A stretch of 64,000 nucleotides of DNA from Salinimicrobium sediminis (GCF_900215295.1 NZ_OCMF01000005.1:62001-126000), one strand, 5' to 3'. Positions 43,181-52,501 are shown, counted from the stretch's first letter. Numbers and translations are program-made. Notes: generated by a model from the letters alone, not told the origin.

Positions 43181-43744
43181 ATGAAAAATCTGCTTTTATT
43201 AATAATGGCCGTTGTGGTTTCATCTACCGCCGTAGCTCAAAAAGAGGTTGGAGGAGTAACTCTTCCTGCAACTCAAAAATTCAAAGAACATACGTTGCAT
43301 CTTAATGGAGCCGGGGTTCGGGAGAAGCTATGGATAGATCTTTATGCCGCCGGACTATATCTTGAGAAAAAAACTTCCAATGCAGACGAGGTGCTGAACT
43401 CTGATAAACCTATGGCCATAAAGCTTCATATCGTTTCTAAACTTATTACCAGTGACAAGATGGTGGAAGCGGTGACCGAAGGTTTTGAAAAAGCCACCAA
43501 TGGCAATACAGCTCCAATTCAGGATGAGATCAATACCATGTTAGGTTTCTTTAAAGAAGATATCAAAAAGAATGACGTTTTTGATCTTGTTTATGTTCCT
43601 TCTAAAGGAGTTATTGCGCACAAGAACGGTAAAGAAAGGGGTGTAGTCGAAGGGAAAGAGTTTAAAAAAGCGCTTTTTGGAATCTGGCTTTCTAACAGGC
43701 CTGCAGACGATGATCTTAAGAAAGAACTTCTTTCCGGAAAATAA
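43181..43744 (+). CDS. Chalcone isomerase-like exported protein
   Basis: 187 residues with a signal peptide (LLLIMAVVVSSTAVAQ). The chalcone-isomerase-like fold is recognisable from LPATQKFKEHTLHLNGAGVREKLWIDLYAAGLYLE and the C-terminal KALFGIWLSNRPADDDLKKELL. Bacterial members probably bind fatty acids or similar ligands in the periplasm; no flavonoid activity is implied. A terminator follows. Confidence 0.85.
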   Translation: MKNLLLLIMAVVVSSTAVAQKEVGGVTLPATQKFKEHTLHLNGAGVREKLWIDLYAAGLYLEKKTSNADEVLNSDKPMAIKLHIVSKLITSDKMVEAVTEGFEKATNGNTAPIQDEINTMLGFFKEDIKKNDVFDLVYVPSKGVIAHKNGKERGVVEGKEFKKALFGIWLSNRPADDDLKKELLSGK

Positions 43745-43766
43745 TCCGGAAACAATCTTTAATCAT

Positions 43767-43798
43767 AAACCATTCTTTTTAGGATGGTTTATTTTTTT
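43767..43798 (+). terminator. Terminator after the chalcone isomerase-like gene
   Basis: AAACCATTC and GGATGGTTT (one wobble) form a 9-bp stem followed by eight bases of A/T run ending in seven T. Confidence 0.8.
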
Positions 43799-43836
43799 GC
43801 ACCAAATTCCTTTTATTTTTGCTTAAAACCTACGGG

Positions 43837-46290
43837 ATGCCCTTCTTCATCAATGTAATTTTGCCGCTTCCGCTTGACAATCATTTTACATACAGCATTT
43901 CTGAAGCTGAAGCAAATTTTCTCAAGCCCGGCATGAGGGTAGCTGTTCCCTTCGGAAGATCAAAGGTTTATTCCGGAATTGTTTCTGAAGTACATCAAAA
44001 TGACCCGAAGATCTATGAAGCCAAACCTATAGAGCAAATATTGGATAAGAGTCCGGTGGTGACAGCAGCTCAAATGGAGTTTTGGAGTTGGATTGCTTCA
44101 TATTATATGTGTACTGAAGGAGAAGTGTTACGGGCAGCCATTCCAGGTGCTTTTCTTCTGGAAAGTGAAACTGTGGTGCAGCTTTTAAAAGGTGTGGAAG
44201 TGCAGGATGAGGAGCTCACAGATGATGAATTCGTCCTTTATGAAGCCCTGCAACAGCAATCTTTGCTCAAGATCAACGAGATCATCCAGCTGCTGGATAA
44301 GAAAACGGTGCTTCCGGTGATCAATTCCCTGGTTGAGAAAAAGGTGGTAGCGGTAAACCAGGAGATCTATGAACAATACAAGCCTAAGCTGGAGCGACAT
44401 GTGAGATTGCATGAGAAATATAAGGATGAAACGGCCATGCATCAGCTTCTCGATGATTTGAGCAGAGCGCCAAAACAAAGAGAGGTGATTTTTGCCCTTT
44501 TTGGAATGACAGCACAGGGCAAAGACCTTATTAAAATTTCAGAATTAACCAAAGAAAGTAAAGCTTCGGCAGCTGTTATTAAAGCTTTAATTGACAAAGA
44601 AGTGCTTGAGGAGGTGAAGGTTCGGGAGCAACGATTTCAATTTGAAGAAGGAGAGCTGGCTGGAAAGGTTGCACTTAATGAGCATCAGCAACAGGCTCTT
44701 CAGGAAATTCAAACTGCATTTGAAACTCAGGATATCTGTTTGCTTCACGGAATTACCTCTTCGGGTAAAACAGAGCTTTATGTAGAGCTAATAGAAAAAG
44801 CAGTTTCAGAAGGGCAACAGGTGCTTTATTTGCTTCCGGAAATTGCCCTTACTGCCCAATTGATTACCCGGCTTCAGAATTATTTTGGAGAAAAGGTGCT
44901 TATTTATCACAGTAAATATTCTGTAAATGAGCGGGTAGAGGTGTACCAGAACGTTTTAAATAATCATGACAATGCACGAATTGTAATAGGTGTGCGTTCC
45001 AGTATCTTTTTACCTTTTCACGACCTGGGGCTCATCATCGTTGATGAGGAACATGAATCTACTTTTAAACAGTATGATCCTGCACCAAGATATAACGCCC
45101 GGGATGCTGCAGTTGTGCTGGCGAAAATGAACGGAGCAAAGGTGCTTTTAGGATCGGCTACTCCGGCTTTGGAATCATATTTCAATGCCGAACACTCCAA
45201 ATATGGTTTAGTAAACCTCGACCGCAGGTATGGCAATGTACTGCAGCCAGAAATAGAGATCGTAGATATAAAGGAAAAGCACCGCAAGAAAAGAATGACC
45301 GGCCATTTTTCTGATAGACTGCTGGAAGAGATCAGGGAAACGCTGAGCAACAACGAGCAAGTCATTCTTTTTCAGAACAGGCGTGGGTTTAGTCCAATCC
45401 TGGAATGTAATACCTGCGGGCATTCCCCCCAATGCCCTAACTGCGATGTAAGCCTTACCTACCACAGTCATAACAATCAACTGCGATGTCATTACTGTGG
45501 CTATCATATAGCTTTACAAACAAAATGTATGGCGTGCGGCAGCATTGAATTATCCACCAAAGGTTTTGGGACAGAGAAAGTAGAGACCGAGTTAAAAGCT
45601 CTTTTTCCCGGACATCAAATTGGAAGAATGGATCTTGACACGACGCGCGGAAAGCATGGATATGAAAAGATCATTTCAGCTTTTGAGGAAGGAGAGATCG
45701 ATATTCTGGTTGGAACACAAATGCTCACCAAAGGTCTCGATTTTCGAAATGTACGGCTGGTGGGGATCATGAATGCCGATACGCTACTCAACTTTCCCGA
45801 TTTTAGGGCGCATGAGCGGAGTTTTCAATTGATGCTACAAGTTGCAGGGAGAGCGGGAAGGACAAAGAAACGCGGTCTTGTGCTTATCCAAACTTATAAT
45901 CCACATCACCAGATCGTGCAGCAGGTTTCTACCAACAATTACCTGGATATGTACAAAGAGCAGCTGGAGGAGCGAAGAAATTACAAATATCCACCTTTCT
46001 ACAGGCTCATCAGGATAACCCTTAAAGGCAGGGATTATTCCAGAGTAAATGAGGGTGCAGAATGGTTGGCGACATCACTTAAGAATTCCTTTTATGAGAA
46101 CGTGTTGGGGCCGGAATTTCCCCCAATCGCCAGGATAAGGAATGAGTACCATAAGAATATTCTCATAAAAATTCCGCAGAAGCAGTCACTTGCGAAAACA
46201 AAGGAGCTCGTAAGCAGAGTACTACAAAGTTTTAAAGCAATTGGCGCCTACAGGGGTGTGAAAACTGTAATTAATGTAGATCCTTATTGA
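43837..46290 (+). CDS. priA: Primosomal protein N' (replication restart helicase)
   Basis: 817 residues from the ATG at 43837 (a TATTTTTG -7-like box lies at 43814-43821). The N-terminal DNA-binding domain begins FINVILPLPLDNHFTY. The SF2 helicase has Walker A HGITSSGKTELY, DEEH box IIVDEEHESTFKQYD and motif VI QVAGRAGRTKKRG. Eight zinc-binding Cys occur in the insert (CNTCGHSPQCPNC, then CHYCGYH and CMACGS). It reloads the replisome at stalled forks. It overlaps the convergent LytTR gene by 7 bp. Confidence 0.96.
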   Translation: MPFFINVILPLPLDNHFTYSISEAEANFLKPGMRVAVPFGRSKVYSGIVSEVHQNDPKIYEAKPIEQILDKSPVVTAAQMEFWSWIASYYMCTEGEVLRAAIPGAFLLESETVVQLLKGVEVQDEELTDDEFVLYEALQQQSLLKINEIIQLLDKKTVLPVINSLVEKKVVAVNQEIYEQYKPKLERHVRLHEKYKDETAMHQLLDDLSRAPKQREVIFALFGMTAQGKDLIKISELTKESKASAAVIKALIDKEVLEEVKVREQRFQFEEGELAGKVALNEHQQQALQEIQTAFETQDICLLHGITSSGKTELYVELIEKAVSEGQQVLYLLPEIALTAQLITRLQNYFGEKVLIYHSKYSVNERVEVYQNVLNNHDNARIVIGVRSSIFLPFHDLGLIIVDEEHESTFKQYDPAPRYNARDAAVVLAKMNGAKVLLGSATPALESYFNAEHSKYGLVNLDRRYGNVLQPEIEIVDIKEKHRKKRMTGHFSDRLLEEIRETLSNNEQVILFQNRRGFSPILECNTCGHSPQCPNCDVSLTYHSHNNQLRCHYCGYHIALQTKCMACGSIELSTKGFGTEKVETELKALFPGHQIGRMDLDTTRGKHGYEKIISAFEEGEIDILVGTQMLTKGLDFRNVRLVGIMNADTLLNFPDFRAHERSFQLMLQVAGRAGRTKKRGLVLIQTYNPHHQIVQQVSTNNYLDMYKEQLEERRNYKYPPFYRLIRITLKGRDYSRVNEGAEWLATSLKNSFYENVLGPEFPPIARIRNEYHKNILIKIPQKQSLAKTKELVSRVLQSFKAIGAYRGVKTVINVDPY

Positions 46291-46994
46291 TTCGCAGCCA
46301 GTGCTTCAATAAGATTTGATTTTTTATGCCTGCTTAAAGGAATCTGTTGTTTGTCTATCTCAATGTTCCTGCTGTTGTAGCGTTCTATCTTGTCCAGGTT
46401 TACAATGTAGGATTTGTGGATCCTCAGGAATTTGTTGGATGGCAACTGGTTTTCAAAAGACTTCATGGTAGCAAGTACTATGAAATTATCTTTTTCGGTG
46501 ACAAATTTCACATAATCTCCTAAGGCTTCAATGTATTTAAGCTTATTAAGGAAAACTTTACGGTTCTTTAAATTGCTTTTTACAAAGATATAGTTATCAT
46601 CTTCTGGTGGGGCACCTTCATGTTTAAGCCGGTAAAGGTTGATTGCTTTGGATACCGCGTTAAGAAAACGTTCTTTGGAAATAGGTTTGTGTAGATAATC
46701 TACAGCATCGTAATCAAAAGCTTTAAAAGCATATTTGGTCTTTCCTGTGACGAAGATGATCTGAGGTTTGTTGGGAAGATCGTCCAGCAGGTCAAAACCT
46801 GATAGAATTGGCATTTCAATGTCAAGAAATATTAGGTCTACTTCTATGTCCAGTAAGCCATTTTTGGTTTCAATGGCATTGTTGTATTCTGCAACCAATT
46901 TAAGATTTGGGTGGTCTTTGATAAGCTTTACAATAGAAAGGCGTTGCAAGCTTGAATCATCTACTACTGCACATTTAAGTATAACTTCTTCCAC
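46284..46994 (-). CDS. LytTR-family response regulator
   Basis: 236 residues from a GTG at 46994. The receiver domain has the acidic pair near VVDDSS, the phospho-acceptor Asp in VDLIFLDIEMP near residue 55, and Lys in HKPISKERFL. The C-terminal LytTR DNA-binding domain has SNLKNRKVFLNKLKYIEALGDYVKF and FLRIHKSYIVNLDKIERYN. The cognate membrane histidine kinase is not adjacent. Its targets are unknown. Confidence 0.92.
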   Translation of the reverse strand: MEEVILKCAVVDDSSLQRLSIVKLIKDHPNLKLVAEYNNAIETKNGLLDIEVDLIFLDIEMPILSGFDLLDDLPNKPQIIFVTGKTKYAFKAFDYDAVDYLHKPISKERFLNAVSKAINLYRLKHEGAPPEDDNYIFVKSNLKNRKVFLNKLKYIEALGDYVKFVTEKDNFIVLATMKSFENQLPSNKFLRIHKSYIVNLDKIERYNSRNIEIDKQQIPLSRHKKSNLIEALAANQ

Positions 46995-47099
46995 TATAAA
47001 AAGGTTAGATCATAGCAATAATAAATAAAAAAAATCATAAAAAAAAGTAAAAGAGGAATTTCACCGATTAAAAAAGCAGTTTAGCCAGGCAGTTCTTGT

Positions 47100-47129
47100 T
47101 TGTAGAATAAAATAATAATGTTACTTTTG
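47100..47129 (+). promoter_or_regulatory. Promoter of the rpsF-rpsR-rplI operon
   Basis: TTG (47100-47102), a 19-bp spacer and TACTTTTG (47122-47129), an exact TANNTTTG. The predicted leader is only about 25 nt, too short to hold a large protein-binding leader structure. Confidence 0.75.
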
Positions 47130-47158
47130 CAGCCAATTTAATTTAAAGTAAATTTTTT

Positions 47159-47497
47159 ATGAATCATTATGAAACTGTTTTCATCTTGAATCCCGTTTTA
47201 TCTGATGACCAGATAAAGGAAACAGTTCAGAAATACGAAGATTTTCTTGTTTCTAACGGTGCCAAGATGATATCAAAAGAGAACTGGGGGCTAAAGAAAT
47301 TGGCTTACCCAATTCAGCACAAAAAGAGTGGTTTTTATCACTTGTTTGAGTTCACCGCTCCGGGTGAAGCAATCAATCCATTGGAGGTTGAATTTAGAAG
47401 AGATGAGCGTATGATGCGTTATCTTACTGTGAGCTTAGACAAACATGCAGTTGCCTGGGCAGAGAAGAGAAGGAATAGAAACAAAGAAAAAGCGTAG
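47159..47497 (+). CDS. rpsF: 30S ribosomal protein S6
   Basis: 112 residues. The core [30 protein letters not shown], with [24 protein letters not shown] and [15 protein letters not shown], matches S6. It forms the S6:S18 pair on the 30S platform. It is first in a three-gene operon, with rpsR 2 bp downstream and no ssb gene between, as is usual in Bacteroidota. Confidence 0.97.
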   Translation: MNHYETVFILNPVLSDDQIKETVQKYEDFLVSNGAKMISKENWGLKKLAYPIQHKKSGFYHLFEFTAPGEAINPLEVEFRRDERMMRYLTVSLDKHAVAWAEKRRNRNKEKA

Positions 47498-47499
47498 TT

Positions 47500-47796
47500 A
47501 TGTCATCTATAGAACAACAAGCTAAAGGAAAGAAAGACGGAGAGATCAGGTATCTTACCCCGTTGAATATTGAGACAAACAAGGCTAAGAAATACTGTCG
47601 TTTTAAAAGATCTGGTATTAAATATATCGATTATAAAGATCCGGATTTCTTAATGAGCTTCGTAAACGAGCAGGGGAAATTATTGCCTCGTCGTTTGACC
47701 GGTACTTCCTTGAAATATCAGAGAAAAGTGGCTGTAGCTGTTAAACGCGCACGTCATTTAGCATTAATGCCTTATGTTGGCGATTTACTAAAATAA
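47500..47796 (+). CDS. rpsR: 30S ribosomal protein S18
   Basis: 98 residues. [66 protein letters not shown] is unmistakable S18. The N-terminal 25 residues are a lineage-typical extension. Only one zinc-type Cys is present. Confidence 0.97.
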   Translation: MSSIEQQAKGKKDGEIRYLTPLNIETNKAKKYCRFKRSGIKYIDYKDPDFLMSFVNEQGKLLPRRLTGTSLKYQRKVAVAVKRARHLALMPYVGDLLK

Positions 47797-47808
47797 AAAG
47801 GGGCTATT

Positions 47809-48264
47809 ATGGATGTGATATTAAAGAAAGACGTAGAAAAGTTAGGATTTAAAGATGATGTGGTTTCGGTAAAACCGGGATATGGCCGCAACTTCCTTAT
47901 TCCTCAAGGTGCTGCTGTATTGGCAACCCCTTCTGCAAAAAAAGTTTTGGAAGAAACTTTAAAGCAGCGTTCTTACAAAGAGAAAAAGCAAATTGAAGAT
48001 GCAAAAGCTCAGGCTGCAAAACTTCAGAATTTGGATATTAAACTTACTGCAAAAGCAGGTGCCGGTGATAAGATCTTTGGATCTGTAACCGATGCAGATC
48101 TTGCTGATGCTCTTGCAAAAGAAGGAGTTGAGATCGAAAAGAAATACATTTCTATCGCTGGTGGAAACATCAAGCGTTTAGGACAGTATGATGCTACTTT
48201 GCGTTTTCACCGTGAGGTGGTTACTAACTTCAACTTTGAAGTGGTAGCAGAAGCACAAGCTTAA
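47809..48264 (+). CDS. rplI: 50S ribosomal protein L9
   Basis: 151 residues. The N-domain MDVILKKDVEKLGFKDDVVSVKPGYGRNFLIPQGAAVLAT, a long connecting helix and the C-domain (GAGDKIFGSVTDADLADAL) are the L9 dumbbell. It is the last gene of the operon, with a terminator 20 bp after it. Confidence 0.97.
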   Translation: MDVILKKDVEKLGFKDDVVSVKPGYGRNFLIPQGAAVLATPSAKKVLEETLKQRSYKEKKQIEDAKAQAAKLQNLDIKLTAKAGAGDKIFGSVTDADLADALAKEGVEIEKKYISIAGGNIKRLGQYDATLRFHREVVTNFNFEVVAEAQA

Positions 48265-48282
48265 TTGCTGATAAGATAACTT

Positions 48283-48317
48283 TAAAGCCTGCTTCTAACG
48301 GAGTGGGCTTTTTTATT
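48283..48317 (+). terminator. Terminator of the rpsF-rpsR-rplI operon
   Basis: AAGCCTGCTTC and GGAGTGGGCTT form an 11-bp stem with wobble pairs and a short loop, followed by TTTTTT. Confidence 0.75.
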
Positions 48318-48324
48318 TAGTATT

Positions 48325-48408
48325 GAGATGTGAGATGTGAGATTTGAAATGTGAAACTGTAAAACAGATTTTGAAAAACCTTGAACCTTAGACCTTAAAC
48401 TTTAAACC
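48325..48408. repeat. Heptamer-phased leader filling the gap to the DUF6495 gene
   Basis: Twelve successive 7-bp units: GAGATGT twice, GAGATTT, GAAATGT, GAAACTG, TAAAACA, GATTTTG, AAAAACC, TTGAACC, TTAGACC, TTAAACT, TTAAACC. Only TTTTT separates the last unit from the ATG at 48414. The words drift from GA-rich to TTAAACC while the phase is kept. Confidence 0.6.
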
Positions 48409-48413
48409 TTTTT

Positions 48414-48890
48414 ATGAAGTACGCCCGATTAACAAAAGAGCAGTTCGAGGAGCTGCACCAGGAATTCATTAATTTTCTTGCATCACAGTCGATAACCGGA
48501 GATGAGTGGGAGAGTATAAAAAAGAATAAACCCGAAGTTGCTGAGCAGGAACTGGATGTTTTTAGTGACCTGGTGTGGGAAGGAGTACTTAACCAGGCAA
48601 AATTCCTCGAGCATATTTCTCCTAACCAAATTTATCTATTTAAGATCACCGAATTTACCATAAATCTAATTGGGGTTAAAGTAGAATATGAAGCTATTGA
48701 TATTACCACCCGCCAGGGATATGCCTGGCTGCAACAAAATTTGATGGATAACCGGGTCTCGCTTTACACTTCATCAAAAAATATAAGTGATGATCGCAAT
48801 AAAGATATTTTTGCATTAATTCAGCAGGGAGCGGTGATCACCAAAGGAGATCTATATGAATTTTTTGAAAAGCACCTGAATCCGGAATAA
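48414..48890 (+). CDS. DUF6495 family protein
   Basis: 158 residues, acidic and cytoplasmic. MKYARLTKEQFEELHQEFINFLASQSI followed by VAEQELDVFSDLVWEGVLNQAKFLEHIS is the hallmark of this flavobacterial family of unknown function. It has no catalytic motif. It is convergent with the DUF721 gene at a 2-bp distance. Its entire upstream gap is heptamer-phased DNA. Confidence 0.85.
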   Translation: MKYARLTKEQFEELHQEFINFLASQSITGDEWESIKKNKPEVAEQELDVFSDLVWEGVLNQAKFLEHISPNQIYLFKITEFTINLIGVKVEYEAIDITTRQGYAWLQQNLMDNRVSLYTSSKNISDDRNKDIFALIQQGAVITKGDLYEFFEKHLNPE

Positions 48891-48892
48891 CT

Positions 48893-49189
48893 TCAGCGTA
48901 AAATGATCTTTTTGATCAGGTCTCTCCCCAGCTCTTCGTTGAGCATTTTTATAATCTTTTCTTTTCCGTAGCTGAGTTCTTCCCGTAGCACAGATGAACT
49001 TAACTGCACGTAAAGGGTATCGCGTTCCAGTTTAATGGAGGTTGTGTATTTCTCTATGGCAGGACCCATCTGGCTGTTCCAAACCTCCCGCACATGTACC
49101 TTATCCAGCCCTTTTTGCAATTTGTTATCGCTAACAAATTCTTTTAGTGCATCGCTAATACTTATGTGGTCATTAATTCTCTTCGCCAT
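48893..49189 (-). CDS. DUF721 protein, DciA-like
   Basis: 98 residues. DALKEFVSDNKLQKGLDKVHVREVWNSQMGPAIEKYTTSIKLERDTLYVQLSSSVLREELSYGKEKIIKMLNEELG is the DUF721 core, the KH-like domain of DciA. DciA loads the replicative helicase DnaB in bacteria lacking DnaC/DnaI. The next gene upstream overlaps its start by 17 bp, and recF lies before that, a linkage common in this phylum. Confidence 0.85.
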   Translation of the reverse strand: MAKRINDHISISDALKEFVSDNKLQKGLDKVHVREVWNSQMGPAIEKYTTSIKLERDTLYVQLSSSVLREELSYGKEKIIKMLNEELGRDLIKKIILR

Positions 49190-49607
49190 AGTTGCCGGAA
49201 TAGGGGGTGAAACGTCTATAGGTGTAAATAATGCCGTCCCGGTTTAGAACGACAAGTTCATCTTCTTCGGAAGAAAGTACGGTTTCCTTCCAGTTTGCGT
49301 AGGGAGTGGAATAGTACAAATTAATACTGTCATTTTCAACCTTTACCTTAAATTTCTCTGCATCATTGGTGGTAATAAAACTTCCGTCGATCTGAGGTTT
49401 AACCTTTTTTCTGAAGCCATTTGCGCTATCCACCTCAATATAATCTACCCATTCGCTAAAGCGGAATTCCTTAGAGATTCCTTCGGGTAGGTCTGCCTGT
49501 TCAATTTCCCAGTAACCGTTTAGGTTTTGTATTTTTTCTTCATGATCATTACTGCTGCAACTTATAAGCAGGCTTAAAAACAGAATTATGGAAATGCCTT
49601 TTTTCAC
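49173..49607 (-). CDS. Small lipoprotein between recF and the DUF721 gene
   Basis: 144 residues with a lipoprotein signal ([18 protein letters not shown]). The mature part ([20 protein letters not shown], then [26 protein letters not shown], then [19 protein letters not shown]) is a small beta-rich fold similar to lipocalin-like proteins. It overlaps recF by 4 bp and the DUF721 gene by 17 bp, so it is cotranscribed. Function unknown. Confidence 0.8.
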   Translation of the reverse strand: MKKGISIILFLSLLISCSSNDHEEKIQNLNGYWEIEQADLPEGISKEFRFSEWVDYIEVDSANGFRKKVKPQIDGSFITTNDAEKFKVKVENDSINLYYSTPYANWKETVLSSEEDELVVLNRDGIIYTYRRFTPYSGNYGEEN

Positions 49608-50683
49608 AGGTAAAACATTTTATAGGTTTGGCCGGTGCCTTTAACTACTTTTTCGGTGCGGTCACCATGAGTGTCGCTTATAAACAACTGCCCCAACTCA
49701 TCTGTCGCCACCAGGTCAACAATATGTGCCACCCGGTTCTCATCAAGCTTGTCAAATATATCATCCATGAGGAGAATCGGAGAAACTTTGCTTAGGTCTT
49801 TTATAAAGTCGAACTGTGCTAATTTTAAAGCGATCAGGAATGACTTTTGTTGCCCCTGGGAACCGAATTTTTTAATAGGATGCCCGGCTATTTCAAAAAT
49901 GAGATCATCCTTGTGTGTGCCCACTCCGGTATACTGCAGCGTCATATCTTTTTGAAGGCTGTTTTCCAATTGATCCTTAAAACTGCCATCATCCAACTGA
50001 CTTTTATAGGTGATAGTTACCTCTTCGCGCCCGTTGCTAATGGTATCATATCGCTTCTTAAAAATGGGAATAAATGTTTTAAGGAATTCTTTTCGCTTCA
50101 GGAAAAGATCATTTCCCAATTCCTCCAGCTGCATGTTGTAAACCGAAAGTGTTTCGCGGTCAAAGCTGTTGTTTGCAGCAAAATATTTCAGCAGGGAATT
50201 GCGTTGTGCAAGGATCTTTCCGTAGTTGATGAGGTTGTTCAGGTATTTATTGTCACTTTGGGAGATCACTCCATCCATGAATTTTCTTCTGGTCTCACTG
50301 CCCTCAATAATAAGATCTCTGTCTGCGGGTGAAATGATCACGGTGGGAATGAAGCCTATATGTTCACTAAATTTTTCATAAGGCTTATTATTTCTTTTGA
50401 TCACCTTTTTTTGCCCACGCTTGGCACTCACGATGATCTGCTCTTCCCGCTCTTTCTTTTCAAAGATCCCATCGATCACAAAAAAATCCGAATCATGATT
50501 TATGTTTTGGCTGGTGATGGGATTGAAGTAACTTTTTCCGAAGGAAAGATGATAGATGCTGTCGAGGATATTGGTTTTTCCAATCCCGTTATTCCCTACC
50601 ATGCAATTAATCTTTTGATCAAAATGAAATTCGGCCGTTGTAAAATTCTTATAATTGAGTAAGGAAAGGTTTTTTAAAAACAT
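49604..50683 (-). CDS. recF: DNA replication and repair protein RecF
   Basis: 359 residues. Walker [25 protein letters not shown] near residue 31, the ABC signature [18 protein letters not shown] and Walker [17 protein letters not shown] identify RecF. It loads RecA on gapped DNA with RecO and RecR. It begins a tight three-gene run with a lipoprotein and the DciA-like gene. Confidence 0.95.
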   Translation of the reverse strand: MFLKNLSLLNYKNFTTAEFHFDQKINCMVGNNGIGKTNILDSIYHLSFGKSYFNPITSQNINHDSDFFVIDGIFEKKEREEQIIVSAKRGQKKVIKRNNKPYEKFSEHIGFIPTVIISPADRDLIIEGSETRRKFMDGVISQSDNKYLNNLINYGKILAQRNSLLKYFAANNSFDRETLSVYNMQLEELGNDLFLKRKEFLKTFIPIFKKRYDTISNGREEVTITYKSQLDDGSFKDQLENSLQKDMTLQYTGVGTHKDDLIFEIAGHPIKKFGSQGQQKSFLIALKLAQFDFIKDLSKVSPILLMDDIFDKLDENRVAHIVDLVATDELGQLFISDTHGDRTEKVVKGTGQTYKMFYL

Positions 50684-50792
50684 ATATAACTGATATTCAG
50701 AAGAATGAATTCCATAGGGAGCCTGGCCGGCAGGGCTTGCAAATTAGCATAAATAAACAATTTAATTCCCTTTAAGTTTTAAAGAAAAATTC

Positions 50793-50800
50793 TATTTTTG
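50793..50800 (+). promoter_or_regulatory. -7 box upstream of the TPR gene
   Basis: TATTTTTG matches TANNTTTG. The -33 position is TTT. The leader to the ATG at 50821 is short. Confidence 0.45.
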
Positions 50801-50820
50801 CGCTTCATTAACGTTTATTT

Positions 50821-51594
50821 ATGGCTACGTACAAGAAAAGAGGATATAAGCCCGGCACTAAAGAGGAGCAAAACACGGCTGTTGAAGATCATTCAACAAC
50901 TGCAGAAGTTTTTAATACCCTTGATGAGGGTGCTAACAAGACTGAAGAATGGGTTGCCCGCAACCAGAAATATATCTTTATCATAATAGGTGTTGCTGCC
51001 GTTGTTATTCTTGGATACCTTGGTTATGAGGAATTTATCCAGGAGCCAAAAGAGGCTGAAGCTGCCAATGAAATGTATATGGCCCAGCAATATTTTGACA
51101 ATGCACTTGATGCCCAGGGTGCGCAAAGTGATTCCCTGTACAATATGGCTTTGACCGGAGGTCAGGGTAAATTTGGTTTTGAAGACATTATAGAGAATTA
51201 TGGTTCTACCAAAGCCGGTAACCTTGCCCGTTACTATGCAGGTATGGCTTACCTAAGCACCAACCAGTATCAAAAAGCCATTGAGCACCTTGATGACTTT
51301 AAGAGTGACGATGAAATACTTGCTCCGCTTGCAAAAGGTGGAATTGGAGATGCTTTCCTTCAGCTGGATCAACCGGAAGAGGCTTTAAGTTATTATGAAG
51401 AGGCAGCTACCATGAGAGACAATAACTTTACTGCGCCAAAATTTCTTCTTAAGGCTGCGATGACAGCAATAAGTTTAGGAGATGGGGAAGCTGCTGAAGA
51501 GTATCTAACCAGGATCGAAAAAGAATATCCAGAATCTGCTGAAGCTAATAAAGTAGCAGCCTATATGGGTCAGGCTCAGGCAATGCAACAATAA
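50821..51594 (+). CDS. TPR membrane protein (YfgM-like)
   Basis: 257 residues. A hydrophilic N-terminus, one membrane helix near 57-75 (YIFIIIGVAAVVILGYLGY) and periplasmic TPR repeats (GNLARYYAGMAYLSTNQYQKAIEHLDDF, AKGGIGDAFLQLDQPEEALSYYEEAATM, PESAEANKVAAYMGQAQAM) match the YfgM/ancillary SecYEG chaperone-like type. ribH follows 3 bp later. Its partner is unknown. Confidence 0.82.
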   Translation: MATYKKRGYKPGTKEEQNTAVEDHSTTAEVFNTLDEGANKTEEWVARNQKYIFIIIGVAAVVILGYLGYEEFIQEPKEAEAANEMYMAQQYFDNALDAQGAQSDSLYNMALTGGQGKFGFEDIIENYGSTKAGNLARYYAGMAYLSTNQYQKAIEHLDDFKSDDEILAPLAKGGIGDAFLQLDQPEEALSYYEEAATMRDNNFTAPKFLLKAAMTAISLGDGEAAEEYLTRIEKEYPESAEANKVAAYMGQAQAMQQ

Positions 51595-51597
51595 TCT

Positions 51598-52095
51598 ATG
51601 GCTACCGAAGGAAAAAATCTTTCTGAATACGATAAGAATAAGATCCCAAACGCGAAGGAATTCAGGTTTGGGATCGTTGTTTCTGAATGGAACGATAATA
51701 TTACTGAGAATCTTGCACAGGGAGCGATAAAAGTACTTCTGGAGAATGACGTTCTGGAAAGAAAGATCGTTCGCTGGAATGTTCCCGGAAGTTTTGAATT
51801 GATCTACGGGTGTAAGAAAATGCAGGAGAGTTTTGATATGCTTGATGCTATTATTGCTATAGGTAGTGTTATCGAAGGAGAAACAAAACATTTTGACTTT
51901 GTGTGTCAGGCAGTTTCTCAAGGCATTAAGGATCTTAATGTTCAAAACGATATACCTGTTATCTTTTGTGTGCTTACAGATCAAAATGTGCAGCAGGCCA
52001 TTGACCGCTCTGGCGGTAAACATGGTAACAAAGGAGCAGAAGCGGCGGTTGCTGCAATAAAAATGGCACAGCTGCGCAAGGACTCGCGTATTTAA
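51598..52095 (+). CDS. ribH: 6,7-dimethyl-8-ribityllumazine synthase
   Basis: 165 residues. FGIVVSEWNDNITENLAQGAIKVL, VPGSFELIYGCKKM, IAIGSVIEGETKHFDFVC and IPVIFCVLTDQNVQQAIDRSGGKHGNKGAEAA are the classic signatures, including the catalytic His in TKHF. It makes the lumazine precursor of riboflavin as an icosahedral or pentameric shell. No FMN riboswitch precedes it, since it is directly behind the TPR gene. Confidence 0.97.
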   Translation: MATEGKNLSEYDKNKIPNAKEFRFGIVVSEWNDNITENLAQGAIKVLLENDVLERKIVRWNVPGSFELIYGCKKMQESFDMLDAIIAIGSVIEGETKHFDFVCQAVSQGIKDLNVQNDIPVIFCVLTDQNVQQAIDRSGGKHGNKGAEAAVAAIKMAQLRKDSRI

Positions 52096-52201
52096 TTTTC
52101 TACAATAGGCATTGTTTTTGTTGCTGTGAGTTTGCTCTCCTAAACTTCGGAATTCTTGAGCATTTTAAGTAAATTTGAAATTCCGGTAATAAAGAATTGT
52201 A

Positions 52202-52501
52202 ATGCTTAAACTCAACATCTTTCAGCCTAAAAAGAAAAACAACAGGTATAATTATACCCCACGTTACTATAAAGGCAAAGACACCGGAAATATGTACAAT
52301 TTCGATTCGAAATTCAACAAATACCGGGAAGCAACCAACGCAATTGATTTTGGCAGCCAATGGAAGCAGGCACGTGAAAGCAGCCGCAACCGTGGCAATC
52401 GTGAGATCAACCGCACAGTGCTGGTGATCATAGCTATCCTGGTGCTAATATTCTTGTGGATCATCGACTTTGATCTCTCCATCTTTAGCAATCCCTATTA
52501 A
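52202..52501 (+). CDS. Small basic single-pass membrane protein
   Basis: 99 residues. A positively charged, low-complexity N-terminus (LNIFQPKKKNNRYNYTPRYYKGKDTG, FDSKFNKYREATNAIDFGSQWKQARESS) leads to a single C-terminal helix (TVLVIIAILVLIFLWIIDFDL). Homologues are sometimes called riboflavin synthase subunit beta because of the neighbouring ribH, but nothing in the sequence supports that. The mutL start follows immediately after its stop. Confidence 0.75.
   Translation: MLKLNIFQPKKKNNRYNYTPRYYKGKDTGNMYNFDSKFNKYREATNAIDFGSQWKQARESSRNRGNREINRTVLVIIAILVLIFLWIIDFDLSIFSNPY

Noticed and set aside
51598-51620. FMN riboswitch before ribH
   Set aside because: ribH starts 3 bp after the TPR gene, leaving no room, and no RFN element was seen.
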